A stretch of 64,000 nt of DNA from CAVSWT01 sp963777515 (GCA_963777515.1 CAVZQU010000008.1:331611-395610); one strand, 5' to 3'. Shown: positions 18,853-28,188, counted from the stretch's first letter. Notes: generated by a model not told the origin, from the sequence alone. A program made the numbers and translations.

Positions 18853-18989
18853 AGAGTGTTGCAGAACCAATTTTACTGTCACACTGAGCCTGCCTGTCCG
18901 GCAGACAGGTTTATCGAAGTGTGAATTCTTTCTGCAAATATAGTCTTCGACAAGCTCAGACTGACAAACTAAGACTTCTGCAACACTCT
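18853..18989. mobile_element. MITE-like element, copy 1 (137 bp)
   Basis: It is bounded by 14-bp perfect terminal inverted repeats, AGAGTGTTGCAGAA and TTCTGCAACACTCT. The inside has imperfect inverted segments (CACACTGAG ... TCGAAGTGTG; CTTCGACAAGCTCAGACTGA). Copy 2 (21734-21849) is the same sequence in reverse orientation except that copy 1 holds about 21 extra bases forming a small palindrome (CCTGTCCGGCAGACAGG). No ORF is present, so any movement would need a transposase in trans. Confidence 0.75.
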
Positions 18990-19116
18990 CCGGCTGACAG
19001 ACGAATTTGTTTCTGGAACTCAATATATATAAGAGATGCTGAAACAAGTTCAGCACAGGGCTATAAATTTTTTTCATGATTGATATAAAACTAAAGAAAA
19101 GCGGAAAGGGAAACAA

Positions 19117-20660
19117 TGAATTAAAAATTAGAGTCTTTGTGGACTAGTTCATAAGCATAAGCACTTTAAATTATTTATAATTAATTGAGTTATCACTTTG
19201 TATATTTAAAATGATTTATTTGTGTTTTGAACTAATAATATTAATTATGTTTAATAATAAAACTAAATCTTCAAAAATTAAAATTGGTATAAACGATAGT
19301 CAAAATAATTATAGGGGATTAAGAATTATAAATAGAAAGTTTGATAAGTATAAACTGATTTGGATAATAAGTGAATTTCTTTTCGAATAGTTGGTCTATA
19401 ATCTTTAGTTCATTTAGCTTAATAATTTACAAGAGGAATTAAAACTTTTATAATATTTTCAATTTAGTATTCCTAATTAAGCATTTATTCAATTGAAGGA
19501 TTTTTAATGAAGAAGTTAGCCATAAGGTAATTTAAGAATGAAAATTTTTGAGGCTGAATCTTTTTTGTTGCAGTCCTAGTGGCAATTATGATAATAATTA
19601 CAAGTGAGAATTAACAAGATCCCAAGACAATGGAATTTTTTCTTCTAAACAAATAATTTTAAAAATGAAGGGTTTGTTAGAAATTCAACAAGTAAACTTT
19701 GGAATACAAAAATTTGTTACTAGAAATTGAATCAATAAAAGGAAAAGAACTTAAAAAGAAAGAATAGAGAGCTTAAAATTAGAAATCAATTGCTTAGGAT
19801 TATTAGGCAATGATTTTTTTATAAAATAAGGAAGTATGAAAGTATTAAATTCACGAGAAAGTGTAAATAACATCTTTACTCTAAGACTTGAGAGCAATTT
19901 AAATAAGGGCTTTAAATTTCCAGCCACTTAGGAATGTTTTATTGAATCAATCCGTATGAAAAGAATCGGTTATGTCTAATGATTTGTTGTTAAACTTAAT
20001 TAAATTTTTCTATGAAACATGACATTTTCAGAAACAATTGAAAATGCATTTAATGAATTAAAAAAAATATTTGATGAAAACATGATTGTTTACGAAAGAA
20101 GGATTATTAAAATCAAAACTCACAAGAATGAAACAAGAGTTATAGTTCGTCTTAAAATCCATATTCAAAATCTTTTTTACTATACCCACACATTTGATCT
20201 AAATTACTTGATGTTAAAAAAAATAAATTTGAAACATTAAAAATATAAATTGAAGAAAGATGTAACTTATAAAGTATTTTATATCCAGTAAATTATATCA
20301 AAATAATCCAAATAATTTTAGGCTTCAGATGTTTATCGTATAGTAATCTAAAGTGTGGCTTAAAATGATGTAATTAGCGATAAATTGAGAAGGAAGAATT
20401 GGTGGTGTTTAAAAGAGATTATAAAATATAGTGAATGGGTTATCAATGTCGTATTATGAAAAATCGAGAAGAATAAAATTTTGAATGAAATATTTCTTAA
20501 CTAACTAAATCGATTAAAGAAGATTATCCTTCATGGATGTTTTTTTTACATTAAAAAGGTTACTGAGAAATTGTATTATATAAAATCAATATTTAAATAT
20601 CACATTAGTATGATATTAAAATATAAATTTTAATATTTAAGATCAATAATTTTAATACTA
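19117..20660. other. AT-rich gene-poor region, apparently decayed
   Basis: More than 1.5 kb of very AT-rich DNA with no complete recognisable gene. Short coding-like pieces occur on the plus strand: around 19560-19620 a hydrophobic run (VAILVAIMIIITSE-like, with stops on either side), around 19715-19800 a charged coiled-coil-like run (LLEIESIKGKELKKKE), and at 19836-19931 a 31-codon ORF with an AAGGAAG site. Together they suggest a broken gene or genes for a small membrane coiled-coil protein. No RNA gene, att site or transposase was seen. Confidence 0.45.
20019..20240 (+). CDS. Hypothetical 73-aa protein in the AT-rich region
   Basis: MTFSETIENAFNELKKIFDE is followed by a basic, Ile/Lys-rich sequence ending LMLKKINLKH. 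No family is recognised and the ribosome site is not clear. In DNA this AT-rich a 73-codon ORF can be accidental, but the amphipathic helix at its start is protein-like. Low confidence that it is a gene. Confidence 0.25.
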   Translation: MTFSETIENAFNELKKIFDENMIVYERRIIKIKTHKNETRVIVRLKIHIQNLFYYTHTFDLNYLMLKKINLKH

Positions 20661-20690
20661 AAAAAAGGCGAGCCATTAAAACTCGCCTTT
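20661..20690 (-). terminator. Intrinsic terminator of the dioxygenase gene
   Basis: Stem AAAGGCGAG / CTCGCCTTT with a short loop, followed on the minus strand by a T-run. It lies 29 bp after the stop at 20719. Confidence 0.8.
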
Positions 20691-20718
20691 CAATTAATCT
20701 ACTATATCATTTTAAAAT

Positions 20719-21553
20719 TTATTGCATATCAATCTTTAAGGAAGTCATTGCAAGTGAACCGCCCACAGCTTTATCATTAAACAAGCTCACCTGTTCATTC
20801 TCTTCTTTTAATGCAAGCGCATAAAGCAAAGGCAGATAATGTTCGGGAGTGGGAATTGCCAATTCAAATTCTTTGCCTTGATATCTAAAATTAATTAAAT
20901 GATTGTGATCATTTTCTAACATAAACTTTTTCATTTTTTCACGTGCTACTAAAGCCCAGTCATAACCGTAATCGGTGTCATTTAATTTGTCCCAGGCAAC
21001 CATTCTTAAATTATGAACCATGTTTCCGCTGCCGACAATCAGCACGCCTTTTTTCCTAAGCGGCACAAGTTCTTTTGCCAGCTCATAATGGTATTGTGGA
21101 GTTTGAGAATAATCCAAACTCATTTCTATTACCGGCACATCTGCATTGGGGTACATGTGTTTTATTACAGACCAGGCACCGTGATCGAGTCCCCAATTAA
21201 CATCCAAACTAATTTCTGTTTTCTTAACGATGCTTTTAGTTTCATTAGCAAGTTCCGGGTTTCCAGGTGCCGGGTATTGAACATCATATAACTCTTTTGG
21301 AAAGCCGCCGAAGTCGTGAATTGTTTTTGGCTTTTCCATTGCAGTTACATAAGTGCCTCTTGTTTCCCAGTGAGCCGATATGCATAAAACAGCATTGGGC
21401 CGAGAAATTTCTTTCCCGGTTTTTCTAAATCCCTGAACAAATTCATTCTCTTCAATTGCATTCATCGGGCTGCCGTGGCCAAGAAACAGCACAGGCATTT
21501 GGCTCTGTGCTGTTAAACTCTCGGGTTATATTATTTAAGTCATTCGGTTTCAT
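20719..21553 (-). CDS. ygiD: LigB-type extradiol dioxygenase, YgiD/4,5-DOPA dioxygenase family (5' frameshift)
   Basis: From the ATG at 21498 the frame gives 259 residues: MPVLFLGHGSPMNAIEENEF, LCISAHWETRGTYVTAMEKP, the INGDHGAWS-like WGLDHGAWSVIKHMYPNADV and the closing SLFNDKAVGGSLAMTSLKID. The His residues of LGHGSP, AHWE and DHGAW are the expected metal and catalytic ligands of the class III extradiol family, which opens catecholic rings using Fe(II) (or Zn in some plant-like members). Relatives usually have about 18 more N-terminal residues; these are present one frame over (MKPNDLNNITREFNSTEP from 21553), so a single indel near 21500 is likely. The true substrate of bacterial YgiD proteins is not settled. 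Confidence 0.85.
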
Positions 21554-21639
21554 TGCTAGTTCAAGTTACTTAGAATATTTATAAATATAAATATCTATGT
21601 TAAGTCACTAAAATGATAAATCTATTAAATCAGTCTTCC

Positions 21640-21930
21640 ATAGTAAAAAAAGGAATGTCACTTCGACCGGAGGGAGAAATCTAAGCCGCAAAGAGATAAA
21701 AGATTTTTTATCACAAGACTTACCCGCCGGTTAAGAGTGTTGCAGAAGTCTTAGTTTGTCAGTCTGAGCTTGTCGAAGACTATCTTGGCAGTAAGAATTC
21801 ACACTTCGATAAACTCAGTGTGACAGTAAAATTAATTCTGCAACACTCTCGTTGGGCAAGCTTGTTACGGAATCGTTTTAGTTATTTAGATGCTGAAACA
21901 AGGTTCAGCATGACGTTCGAATCAAAGAGT
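21640..21930. repeat. Repeat-dense intergenic segment
   Basis: It includes a GTCACTTCGACCGGAGGGAG unit (a type of interspersed repeat common in Bacteroidota), MITE-like copy 2 at 21734-21849, and GATGCTGAAACAAGGTTCAG near 21893. A shorter version of the last unit also follows copy 1 near 19034. Confidence 0.65.
21734..21849. mobile_element. MITE-like element, copy 2 (116 bp, inverted relative to copy 1)
   Basis: Same 14-bp ends (AGAGTGTTGCAGAA / TTCTGCAACACTCT) and same interior as 18853-18989 read on the other strand, without the 21-bp nested palindrome. The two copies face each other across the decayed region and the dioxygenase gene. Confidence 0.75.
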
Positions 21931-21934
21931 TCAT

Positions 21935-22480
21935 TTATGCAGCTTGAGCAGCACTTTTAACTTTGCTGAACTCAGCAAGCACTTCAATTTTAACTTCATT
22001 GCTTACTACAACTCCGCCGGCTTCTGTAACTGCATTCCACTGAAGCCCGTAATCAAAGCGGTTTAATTTTCCGTGTATTTCAAAACCGGCAACTTCATTA
22101 TTATACAAGCCGTTTACGGTCCCGTTATAAACAACATCAAGAGCAACTTCTTTTGTAACCCCACGGAGAGTTAGATTTCCTTTTACCTGTAATTCATAAT
22201 CAGAGATTTTCTTTACAGCTGTTGATTCAAAGCTCATCTTCGGATTATTTGCTGCATCAAAAAAATCTGCTGATTTTAAATGAGCGTCGCGCTGATCATT
22301 ATTTGTGTTTATACTGTTTACATCAGCGTCAAATTTAATTTTTGCATCACTGAAGTCATCTTTGTTTGTTTCTATCGTTGCATCAAAGGTATCAAAGTGT
22401 CCGCGAACTTTTGAAACCACAAGGTGTTTAACATTAAAGTTAACTTCCGAATGTGCCGGGTCGATTTTCCAGGTTGTCAT
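21935..22480 (-). CDS. YceI-family protein
   Basis: The 181-residue protein starts MTTWKIDPAHSEVNFNVKHL, has no signal peptide, and shows the full YceI pattern: KVRGHFDTFDATIETNKDDF, NTNNDQRDAHLKSADFFDAA, KMSFESTAV, KGNLTLRGVTKEVALDVVYN, and a closing antiparallel barrel. YceI proteins are lipocalin-like barrels that bind polyisoprenoid (quinone-like) lipids. Many are exported; the lack of a leader here points to a cytoplasmic form. It lies near a Crp-type regulator on the same strand, with repeats in between rather than an operon arrangement. Confidence 0.9.
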   Translation of the reverse strand: MTTWKIDPAHSEVNFNVKHLVVSKVRGHFDTFDATIETNKDDFSDAKIKFDADVNSINTNNDQRDAHLKSADFFDAANNPKMSFESTAVKKISDYELQVKGNLTLRGVTKEVALDVVYNGTVNGLYNNEVAGFEIHGKLNRFDYGLQWNAVTEAGGVVVSNEVKIEVLAEFSKVKSAAQAA

Positions 22481-22599
22481 TTTATTTTCCTTTCATTTGT
22501 TTTACTGTTTTCATTTAATAACTACTTAAACTTAATATGAAAGGCTCCCCGCCGCATTCACGTATGTTAAAAAATAGAGTTAACATATGGTAACTTGTG

Positions 22600-22690
22600 C
22601 TCAGTCATCCCGAACCTGCCCATCCGGCAGGCGGGTTTATTTCGGGATCTGATTCGTGCCGGAGATTCTGAAATAAATTCAGAATGACCC
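22600..22690. repeat. Interspersed palindromic repeat unit
   Basis: CATCCCGAA ... TTTCGGGATC arms enclose an inner palindrome (CCTGCCCATCCGGCAGG), and a second pair follows (GATTCTGAA ... TTCAGAATGA). The inner palindrome resembles the 21-bp piece nested in MITE-like copy 1. Confidence 0.6.
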
Positions 22691-22700
22691 GAATTAAATT

Positions 22701-23279
22701 TTATTTTTGAGTTAATTCTTTTCGAATGCGGCTTAAGGATTGTGGGGTAATTCCAAGATAAGAAGCAATTTGGTTTTGCGGAACCATTTCAAAAATCTTT
22801 GGATACGTTTTAATAAATTTCAAATATCTTTCTTCAGCGGAAGCAGATAGAGAATCAACGATCCTTTGCTGTGTTGCTACAATACCCGATTCTATTTGCA
22901 GACGGAAGAACCGCTCCATCGTTGGACAATTATCGAGCATCTCTTCCCGTACGGATTTTTCTAGTAAAAGAACTTCAGAGTCCTGCAAAGCATCAATATT
23001 AGATTTTGCCGGCATACCGGAAAAGAAGCTGTCTAAATCGGATATCCACCAATCTTCAATTGCAAATTGAATTATATGTTCTGTTCCTTTATTATCAATT
23101 GTGTATTTACGCAGGCAGCCGGAATTAACAAAGGCAGCATACCTGCAAACATCGCCTTCATTTAAAAGAAACTGATGCTTCTTTAGTTTTTTAGGGATGA
23201 AAAATTTTGAAGTAACCTTAAATTCCTCATCAGTAAGATGAACCCTTTTTTCTATGTGTTTTCGTAGTAACTCATACAT
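22701..23279 (-). CDS. Crp/Fnr-family transcriptional regulator
   Basis: In 192 residues there is a cyclic-nucleotide-binding-like barrel (KKHQFLLNEGDVCRYAAFVN, GCLRKYTIDNKGTEHIIQFA) and a C-terminal helix-turn-helix (QIASYLGITPQSLSRIRKEL). The RGEXXXRXA phosphate-binding signature of true cAMP receptors is absent, and there are no Cys clusters for an Fe-S centre, so the ligand is unclear; this subgroup is common in Bacteroidota. The N-terminus starts directly with MYELLRKHIEKRVHLTDEEF. It may control the YceI or dioxygenase genes nearby, but only position supports that. Confidence 0.88.
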   Translation of the reverse strand: MYELLRKHIEKRVHLTDEEFKVTSKFFIPKKLKKHQFLLNEGDVCRYAAFVNSGCLRKYTIDNKGTEHIIQFAIEDWWISDLDSFFSGMPAKSNIDALQDSEVLLLEKSVREEMLDNCPTMERFFRLQIESGIVATQQRIVDSLSASAEERYLKFIKTYPKIFEMVPQNQIASYLGITPQSLSRIRKELTQK

Positions 23280-23368
23280 TTATAAAACCATATAGTGAAT
23301 AATTAATATTTGCATATTCAAAGATTCAATTTAGGAAAGTCGACTTTAAAAAACTCTATAAAAACAAA

Positions 23369-23392
23369 GAAGGCGAGCTAACTGCCCGCCTT
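23369..23392 (-). terminator. Intrinsic terminator after the sorting-domain propeller gene
   Basis: Stem GAAGGCGGGC / GCTCGCCTTC (one mismatch pair) followed on the minus strand by TTTGTTTTT. It serves the gene that ends at 23421. Confidence 0.75.
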
Positions 23393-23420
23393 CATATTTT
23401 TAAATTTTTGTTGTGAAAAT

Positions 23421-25028
23421 TTATTTCATCAGAATCATTTTTTTTGTTTGAATAAAATTTCCAGCCTTTAATTGATAGAAATAAATGCCGCTCGGTAAGG
23501 GCGAATAATTATTCGCCCCTACATTTGAATTAAACTCTACTTCATAATTCCCGGGCCGCTGCTGTTTGTTTACAAGCGTTGCAACTTTTCTGCCCAACAC
23601 ATCATAAACCAGCAGCTGTACAGACGGGGCATGCCCCGTCTCTACAGAGAGAATGGAATATTTTATTTTTGTAGACGGGTTAAATGGATTAGGGTAATTT
23701 TGGTAAAGCTTAAAATCCGATAAAACATTTTTATCTTTTACATCAAGCGTAAAAGGTGTTGTGAAAGACCATGTTTCTGACCAGTCACTTACGCCTAAAC
23801 TATTTTCACCACGAACTCTCCAATAAAATTTGGAGTTAGGCGGCAAACTGTATTGAGGATTATTTTCAACGTAAAGTTTATTGCCTAATAAAAGCGTATC
23901 TCCTGTTTGATAATGAGTTACTGCATACAAATTATTAAATAGAGAATCATAACTTACCTGCAACCTGTATAAGCTATAGTTAAATTTTTCCCATTCAAAA
24001 TTAAATATTTGTTTAACGAAAGAATTATTGGGAGGATAAATCTGTTTAGGTGTTTGAGGTGGAGAAATTTCCGTTCGCCAATCCTTTTTAATTTTGTAGA
24101 TGAAACCGTTGTAAAAAGGAGCACCTGTAAATTTATTAGAACAATACCAGCCATCATTAATATCTGAAAAGTAAATATCATTAATTTGTGAGCTGTCATC
24201 TACAAAAACCGGAGTCCAGGTATTTGCATAATCATCGGAATGAAGAATGCAATTATAACCAACTCCAAATCCAGAAACCCAGCATTGATTATTGATGGAA
24301 AAAACGTTGGTGGCAATCAATAATGGAAGAGAGCTTTTTTCCCAGCGATTACCGCCATCCGTAGTTTTTAATAATGCAAAACCGCAGGCATAACCATGCA
24401 GTTCATCTATAAAATTAATATCCCACAATCCGTTATAACCCAAAATTGTATCACTAAATACCGTATTCCAATTATTTCCTCCATCAATTGATTTCCATAT
24501 CTTCGTTGAATCTCCCGATGTGACAAATACCGTCGAATCATTAATTATATCAAGATGAGGTTCTACTCCGGCAGCAATAAAAGATTTTGTCCAGCTTGTT
24601 CCGCCATTATCTGTTTTTAGGATGTAAATATTTTTTGTATTATCCCCCACCGCCCATCCATTATTTTCGTCAATAAACTTTATTGAATTATAATGAATAG
24701 TATCACTATAATTTAACTCCCATGAATTTCCTCCATCAGAGGACTTATAAATTCCATTATAAGCCGCGCAAAAGCCAATGTTAGAATTTGTAAAATAAAT
24801 TGAACTTGGAACGCTGCCTATCTGAGATTCATCCCAATTTTTCCCGCCGTCGGTTGTTTTAATAATAAAAGAATTACCATCGTATATATATCCGCCAACC
24901 CATCCTTTTAAGGAATCAATAAAGAAAATTGTATTATAGTATTGTAATGAATCTGAGAACTGTTCAGCCCATTGTCCCCGAGTAAAATTAGCAAGGAATA
25001 GAATTGAAAGGAATAATAACTTTTTCAT
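23421..25028 (-). CDS. YCF48/BNR-type propeller protein with Fn3-like and T9SS sorting domains
   Basis: The start at 25028 follows GGGGAGAC and begins a signal peptide (MKKLLFLSILFLANFTRG). The body repeats IIKTTDGGKNWDESQ, IYKSSDGGNSWELNY, ILKTDNGGTSWTKSF, IWKSIDGGNNWNTVF and LLKTTDGGNRWEKSS, the YCF48/BNR propeller motif. A Fn3-like domain follows (PKQIYPPNNSFVKQIFNFEW, KFYWRVRGENSLGVSDWSET), then an intact sorting domain. Palindromic inserts sit at both sites of that domain (VETGHAPSVQ and VGANNYSPL), and the frame stays open through both. A surface-anchored or secreted, probably non-enzymatic protein is likely. About 535 residues. Confidence 0.85.
   Translation of the reverse strand: MKKLLFLSILFLANFTRGQWAEQFSDSLQYYNTIFFIDSLKGWVGGYIYDGNSFIIKTTDGGKNWDESQIGSVPSSIYFTNSNIGFCAAYNGIYKSSDGGNSWELNYSDTIHYNSIKFIDENNGWAVGDNTKNIYILKTDNGGTSWTKSFIAAGVEPHLDIINDSTVFVTSGDSTKIWKSIDGGNNWNTVFSDTILGYNGLWDINFIDELHGYACGFALLKTTDGGNRWEKSSLPLLIATNVFSINNQCWVSGFGVGYNCILHSDDYANTWTPVFVDDSSQINDIYFSDINDGWYCSNKFTGAPFYNGFIYKIKKDWRTEISPPQTPKQIYPPNNSFVKQIFNFEWEKFNYSLYRLQVSYDSLFNNLYAVTHYQTGDTLLLGNKLYVENNPQYSLPPNSKFYWRVRGENSLGVSDWSETWSFTTPFTLDVKDKNVLSDFKLYQNYPNPFNPSTKIKYSILSVETGHAPSVQLLVYDVLGRKVATLVNKQQRPGNYEVEFNSNVGANNYSPLPSGIYFYQLKAGNFIQTKKMILMK
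23495..23522. repeat. 28-bp palindromic element inside a sorting domain (site 2)
   Basis: Core GGGCGAATAATTATTCGCCC. Read as VGANNYSPL before PSGIYFYQL. Confidence 0.9.
23618..23645. repeat. 28-bp palindromic element inside a sorting domain (site 1)
   Basis: Core GACGGGGCATGCCCCGTC. Read as VETGHAPSVQ between YSILS and LLVYDVLG. Confidence 0.9.
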
Positions 25029-25146
25029 GTCTCCCCGACCCTTAATTTTTATGAGACTAAGCAATTAAAAATTTTGCAATAAAATATATATTCTTATTTA
25101 ATAATCCTGATATATTTTCTTAAAGTCAATTGTTATTAATAAAATA

Positions 25147-25177
25147 AAAAAGGCGAGTTTCTGAAAACCCGCCTTTT
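25147..25177 (-). terminator. Intrinsic terminator of clpB
   Basis: Stem AAAAAGGCGGGTTTT / AAACTCGCCTTTTT followed by a T-rich tract on the minus strand, 23 bp beyond the clpB stop at 25200. Confidence 0.85.
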
Positions 25178-25199
25178 TGTTTATTGCTTAATTTATGTA

Positions 25200-27840
25200 T
25201 TAACTTACTTTCTCTTCAACTTCTGCTTTGTGGAATTCCAGTTTTCCCGAATTGCCGACAGTTACTTTAATTGTATCGCCATCATGGAAATTACCCATGA
25301 GCAGTTCCTGTGATAAAGGATTTGTAAGATGCTTCTGCACTGTTCTTTTCAATGGACGTGCACCGTAAGTAACATCGTAACCTAGCTTTGCCAGCCAATC
25401 TTTTGATTCATTAGTTACATCAAGAATTATTTCTTTATCTTTAAGCAGCTTTTGTACATGTTAATTTGTATATCAACAATTTGCCTTATTTCACTTCTTG
25501 TTAACGGCTTGAATAAAACTACTTCATCAATTCTGTTCAAGAATTCTGGGCGAATAGTTTTCCGCAGCAAATCAATAATTTGAAATCTCAAATTTCCCAT
25601 TACTTCATTTACATTTTCATCCGTAACATTTTCAAGCTTATCATGCAGTAAATGAGAACCGAGGTTTGAAGTCATTATGATAATTGTATTTTTAAAGTTA
25701 ACTGTTCTGCCTTGATTGTCGGTTAGTCTTCCGTCATCCAGCACTTGAAGCAGAACATTAAATACATCCGAATGCGCTTTTTCAATTTCATCAAGCAGCA
25801 CTACTGAATATGGACGCCTTCTAACAGCTTCAGTTAATTGCCCGCCTTCTTCATAGCCAACATATCCCGGAGGCGCTCCAATCAATCGGCGATACTGAAA
25901 ACTTTTCCATGTATTCCGACATATCAATTCTAATCATTGCGTGTTCATCATCGAAAAGATATTCCGCAAGAGCACGAGCCAATTCTGTTTTACCAACACC
26001 GGTGGTTCCTAAAAATATGAAAGATCCGATTGGGCGATTAACATCCTGCAATCCGGTGCGCGACCTTCTGATTGCATTTGCAACAGCAGATACAGCTTCA
26101 TCTTGTCCAACCACCCTGCTGTGAAGTTCATCTTCCAATTTAAGCAGCTTACTTCTTTCACTTTCAAGCATTTTGCTTACCGGAATGCCGGTCCATTTTG
26201 CAACAACTTCTGCAATGTCTTCAGCATCAACTTCTTCCTTCAGCATTCTTTGAGACTTTTGAATTTCAGTTAGATTATTAGTTTCTTCTTTTAATTGCTT
26301 TTCAAGAGAGGTTATTTTTCCGTAACGAAGCTCTGCCACTTTACCAAGATCACCCTCGCGCTCAAGCTTTTCAGCTTGAGTTTTTGCATTTTCAATTTCA
26401 CTTTTCATTCCGCGAATCTTTTGAATTTTTTCTTTCTCAAGTTCCCAATGCATTCTTAGTTTATTTCTTTCTTCCTCAAGCTCACTTAATTCTTGCTTTA
26501 AGTCTTCTAATCTTTTTTGTGATGATTCATCTTTTTCTCTTTTCAAAGCTTCGCGTTCAATTTCAAGCTGTTTTATTTTTCTTTCAATTGCGTCAAGCTC
26601 TTCGGGCATTGAATCAATTTCAATTCTTAATTTTGAAGCAGCTTCATCAATTAAATCAATTGCCTTATCGGGAAGAAATCTATCTGTAATATATCTATGA
26701 GATAATTGAGCCGCCGCGACAATAGCTCCGTCAGTTATGCGCACACCATGATGAACTTCGTACCTTTCGCTTAATCCTCTAAGAATAGAAATTGTATCAT
26801 CAACCGAAGGTTCACTTATTAGCACAGGTTGAAATCTTCTTTCAAGTGCTGCATCTTTTTCAATATGCTTTTTATATTCATCAAGAGTTGTAGCGCCAAT
26901 TGCATGAAGTTCGCCGCGTGCAAGAGCTGGCTTTAAAATATTTGCTGCATCCATTGAACCGGAAACTGCTCCGGCACCAACGAGCGTATGAAGCTCATCA
27001 ATAAAAAGAATAATTTCTCCGTTTGATTCCTGGACTTCTTTTATAACTGCTTTAAGGCGTTCCTCAAATTGTCCTCGGAATTGAGTTCCGGCAACAAGAG
27101 TTCCCATATCAAGAGCAACAATTCTTTTAGTCTTTAAATTTTCCGGAACATCTCCGGAAACAATTCTATGTGCAATTCCTTCAGCAATTGCTGTCTTCCC
27201 TACCCCGGGTTCGCCAATTAAAACCGGATTATTTTTTGTCCGGCGCGAAAGTACCTGAAGCACTCTTCTAATTTCTTCATCTCTTCCAATTACCGGGTCA
27301 AGTTTTCCGCTTCTTGCTAAATCATTTAAATCACGCCCGTACTTTTGCAATGATTGATAAGTATCTTCCGGATTCTGCGAAGTTACTCTTTGCGAACCGC
27401 GGACATCTTTTAATGCCGCAAGAATTTCGTCATGGGAAATTCCATTATCTCTTAATAGCTGTCCAGATTTGCTTTCACTTTTTGCCAAAGCCAAAAGCAA
27501 ATGTTCGGTTGAAATAAATTCATCTTTAAGTTTTTTTGCTTCCGAAGCAGCATCATCAAAAACCTTTGCCATGTTGTTTGACATTTGCGGCATACTCACA
27601 CCGGCACCACTAACTTTTGGAAGCGATTCTAAAGTTTCATTAACTTTTCAGTTTAATCCTATTAATATTACCGCCGGCTTTTTGCATAATCGTATCGGCG
27701 ATATTTCCCTGCTCTTGAATTAAGGCAGCAAGCACATGTTCCGGTTCTATAATTTGATTATTATAATTTTGAGCAATCTCAACTGCTGTCTGCACAACTT
27801 CCTGAGCTTTTACTGTTAGTTTATTTAAATTAAATGCCAT
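25200..27840 (-). CDS. clpB: ClpB disaggregase (reading frame broken three times)
   Basis: The span equals about 880 codons, the normal ClpB length. Parts in order: N-domain (MAFNLNKLTVKAQEVVQTAV), NBD1 with Walker A GEPGVGKTAIAEG and Walker B ILFIDELHTLVGAG, a long coiled-coil middle domain typical of ClpB (about residues 400-525), NBD2 with GTTGVGKTELARAL and GAPPGYVGYEEGGQLTEAVR, and the C-terminal domain ending KLEFHKAEVEEKVS. Breaks lie near 27640 (an extra A in an A-run), near 25893 (an extra C in ATCGCCGAT) and near 25450. Each is repaired by one base and the joined protein matches the family without gaps, so sequencing error is likely. ClpB resolves aggregates with the DnaK system. 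Confidence 0.92.
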
Positions 27841-27936
27841 GTTTACATTTCCTTTCTAAATTCTCATCATACTTGAAAATCAATTCCTTGCTAATAAAAT
27901 ATACATTGATTAGTTTTATAAAAAAGTATTTCTTTT

Positions 27937-28188
27937 ATGGGTAAATACGATAAATTATTATTAACTATTTTAACTGGGGCCTCTGATTCTAATATATTAT
28001 TTAAGGATTTATGTCAGCTAATGTTGCGTTTAGGTTTTGAAGAAAGAATTAGCGGCAGCCATCATATTTTTAGAAAAAGCGATATAGAAGAAAAAATCAA
28101 TCTTCAAAAAGACGGCAACAAAGCAAAAACATATCAGGTTAAACAAGTTAGAAACATAATTATAACATATAAATTAGAGTTAAAATAA
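27937..28188 (+). CDS. hicA: HicA-type mRNA interferase toxin
   Basis: An 83-residue HicA/YcfA-like protein with a dsRBD-like fold: ILFKDLCQLMLRLGFEERIS, the catalytic His motif GSHHIFRK (His42/43), and the closing KTYQVKQVRNIIITYKLELK. HicA toxins cleave mRNA on translating ribosomes. Its stop overlaps the next start by one base (TAATG), the usual hicA-hicB arrangement. It lies upstream of and divergent to clpB, inside the chaperone island. Confidence 0.88.
   Translation: MGKYDKLLLTILTGASDSNILFKDLCQLMLRLGFEERISGSHHIFRKSDIEEKINLQKDGNKAKTYQVKQVRNIIITYKLELK

Noticed and set aside
18849..19116. N-terminal extension of SCO1
   Set aside because: It is translated repeat DNA (MITE-like element) and precedes an obvious signal peptide.
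19117..20660. tRNA or structured RNA in the AT-rich region
   Set aside because: No cloverleaf, no conserved T-loop word (GGTTCGAAT type), and only weak hairpins.
20719..21553. Betalain-type DOPA metabolism
   Set aside because: YgiD-family membership is clear, but no DOPA-related gene is nearby and bacterial substrates are uncertain.
26384..26689. Plus-strand 101-codon frame inside clpB
   Set aside because: Antisense of the Glu/Lys-rich middle-domain coiled coil; Phe/Leu/Gln-rich low complexity.
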